Below, one piece after another: positions 6,447 through 6,769 of a stretch of 6,769 nt of DNA. Positions within the stretch are counted from its first letter, which is position 1. Each line of letters starts with the position of its first letter. The DNA is taken from positions 1 through 6,769 of the forward strand of contig JAAYKZ010000282.1 of assembly GCA_012522165.1 (NCBI GenBank), in the 5' to 3' direction. Position numbers and translations under genes: made by a program. Under the pieces are notes generated by a model that had not been told where the DNA came from, did no database searches, and saw only the letters and a program-made list of their open reading frames with translations. This DNA comes from Clostridiales bacterium. Lineage in GTDB: Bacteria; Bacillota; Clostridia; Caldicoprobacterales; UBA3941.

Positions 6447-6469
6447 TTCACCGGTATATTGTAAGAGTT

Positions 6470-6507
6470 GTCATCCGATGTTCATGTATCCGTATCCGTC
6501 GAATGAC
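6470..6507. other. Isolated 9-bp hairpin in the intergenic region
   Basis: GTCATCCGA (6470-6478) and TCGAATGAC (6499-6507) can pair as a 9-bp stem with one G-U, read on the minus strand, around a 20-nt loop containing tandem GGATAC GGATAC. Nothing else identifiable lies at 6447-6579. Short open frames here lack good starts, and one is broken by an in-frame TGA. Confidence 0.35.
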
Positions 6508-6579
6508 AGACGAAACAACCAGTGCAGCTTACGCCAACATTACAACCGAAGCGCCCAGATGTCGATGGAATAATGTTCC

Positions 6580-6611
6580 AAAACCTGGCAAGCAAAACTT
6601 CCCCTTGCCGG
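6580..6611 (-). terminator. Candidate terminator of the aminotransferase gene
   Basis: Directly after the stop codon the minus strand has CCGGCAAG paired with CTTGCCAGG (8 bp with one bulged A), an 11-nt loop, and then TTTT. The T-run is short but the placement is right. If it works, the structured region further left is not simply the 3' leader of the aminotransferase transcript. Confidence 0.55.
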
Positions 6612-6769
6612 TTAAAGCTGGGAGATGGCATCCCTGAGCTGGGTTAAGGCTTTTTTGATGTAAACCCTGGGGCAGGCCAGGTTGATTCTCTGGAAGCCCT
6701 TTCCCCCCATGCCGAACCAGCTGCCATCATCCAGGGCCAGTCTTGCTTTGTTGATGATGAAGTCGTTGA
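6612..6769 (-). CDS. PatB/MalY-type PLP aminotransferase (C-S lyase), C-terminal fragment
   Basis: The last 51 codons of a leftward gene that enters from the right edge are visible. The peptide NDFIINKARLALDDGSWFG, then MGGKGFQRINLACPRVYI and a final helix to the TAA, is characteristic of class I/II pyridoxal-phosphate enzymes of the PatB/MalY (cystathionine beta-lyase-like) group. Diagnostic parts are the G..FG..G.GF.R.N.ACPR pattern and the Arg of CPR, which in this fold contacts the substrate carboxylate. The catalytic lysine and cofactor site are outside the window. These enzymes cleave C-S bonds of cystathionine or cysteine and some act as regulators. The higher GC of this fragment compared with the PTS operon is visible. 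It is probably unrelated in function to the operon, being separated by about 420 nt and a candidate terminator. Confidence 0.88.
   Translation of the reverse strand, partial: NDFIINKARLALDDGSWFGMGGKGFQRINLACPRVYIKKALTQLRDAISQL

Noticed and set aside
6478..6573. Plus-strand 31-codon open frame starting MFMYPYPSNDRRNN
   Set aside because: Only a weak AAGAG upstream, no recognisable homology, and it overlaps a hairpin; too short to call a gene.
6231..6611. Known riboswitch, T-box, 6S or SRP RNA
   Set aside because: I looked for T-box (AGGGTGG), SAM, cobalamin, glycine and cyclic-di-GMP signatures on both strands and found none that matches; the region remains unidentified.
1..6769. CRISPR array or tRNA/rRNA genes
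   Set aside because: No regularly spaced repeats and no tRNA-like cloverleaf or rRNA-like conserved stretch was seen.

Overview
The window looks like a low-GC Gram-positive chromosome, probably an anaerobic (perhaps thermophilic) clostridial lineage. The grounds are AT-rich coding sequence, strong AGGAGG-type ribosome binding sites, tightly packed PTS genes with a multidomain PRD regulator, and a transketolase split into two subunits. The species cannot be named from this sequence alone.

Layout, left to right. Positions 1-~203 hold one end of an insertion sequence, with the first 30 codons of its transposase reading leftward off the window and a strong inverted repeat over the transposase start. 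Positions 236-489 hold a decayed, frameshifted 3' remnant of a MntA-type nucleotidyltransferase (antitoxin-like) on the plus strand, with its 5' part missing next to the IS. From 509 to 6230 there is one leftward (minus-strand) operon. In transcription order it encodes a LicR/MtlR-type PRD activator with fused EIIB and EIIA domains (start 6115), an ascorbate-family PTS EIIB, an ascorbate-family (UlaA/SgaT) EIIC, transketolase N-subunit and transketolase C-subunit, and it ends in a rho-independent terminator at 509-543. Positions 6231-6611 have no convincing gene but hold nested inverted repeats that could form a structured RNA of about 210 nt. The right edge (6612-6769) is the last 51 codons of a PatB/MalY-type aminotransferase, also on the minus strand and followed by its own candidate terminator.

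How the genes may work together (inference): EIIB and EIIC import and phosphorylate a sugar. The regulator senses PTS phosphorylation state and switches on the operon. The split transketolase takes a two-carbon unit from the imported sugar phosphate, or from a near product, and passes it to an aldose phosphate of central metabolism. None of the ascorbate enzymes (lactonase, decarboxylase, epimerases) is present, nor is a kinase, isomerase or dehydrogenase, so the substrate may be a ketose whose phosphate is a direct transketolase donor, rather than ascorbate. No stand-alone EIIA is encoded in the operon; the regulator's own EIIA domain is the only one in the window.

The most unusual features are the compact PTS plus split-transketolase module lacking a separate EIIA, the candidate structured RNA with two mutually exclusive pairings, and the IS hairpin that would hide the transposase ribosome binding site in read-through transcripts.
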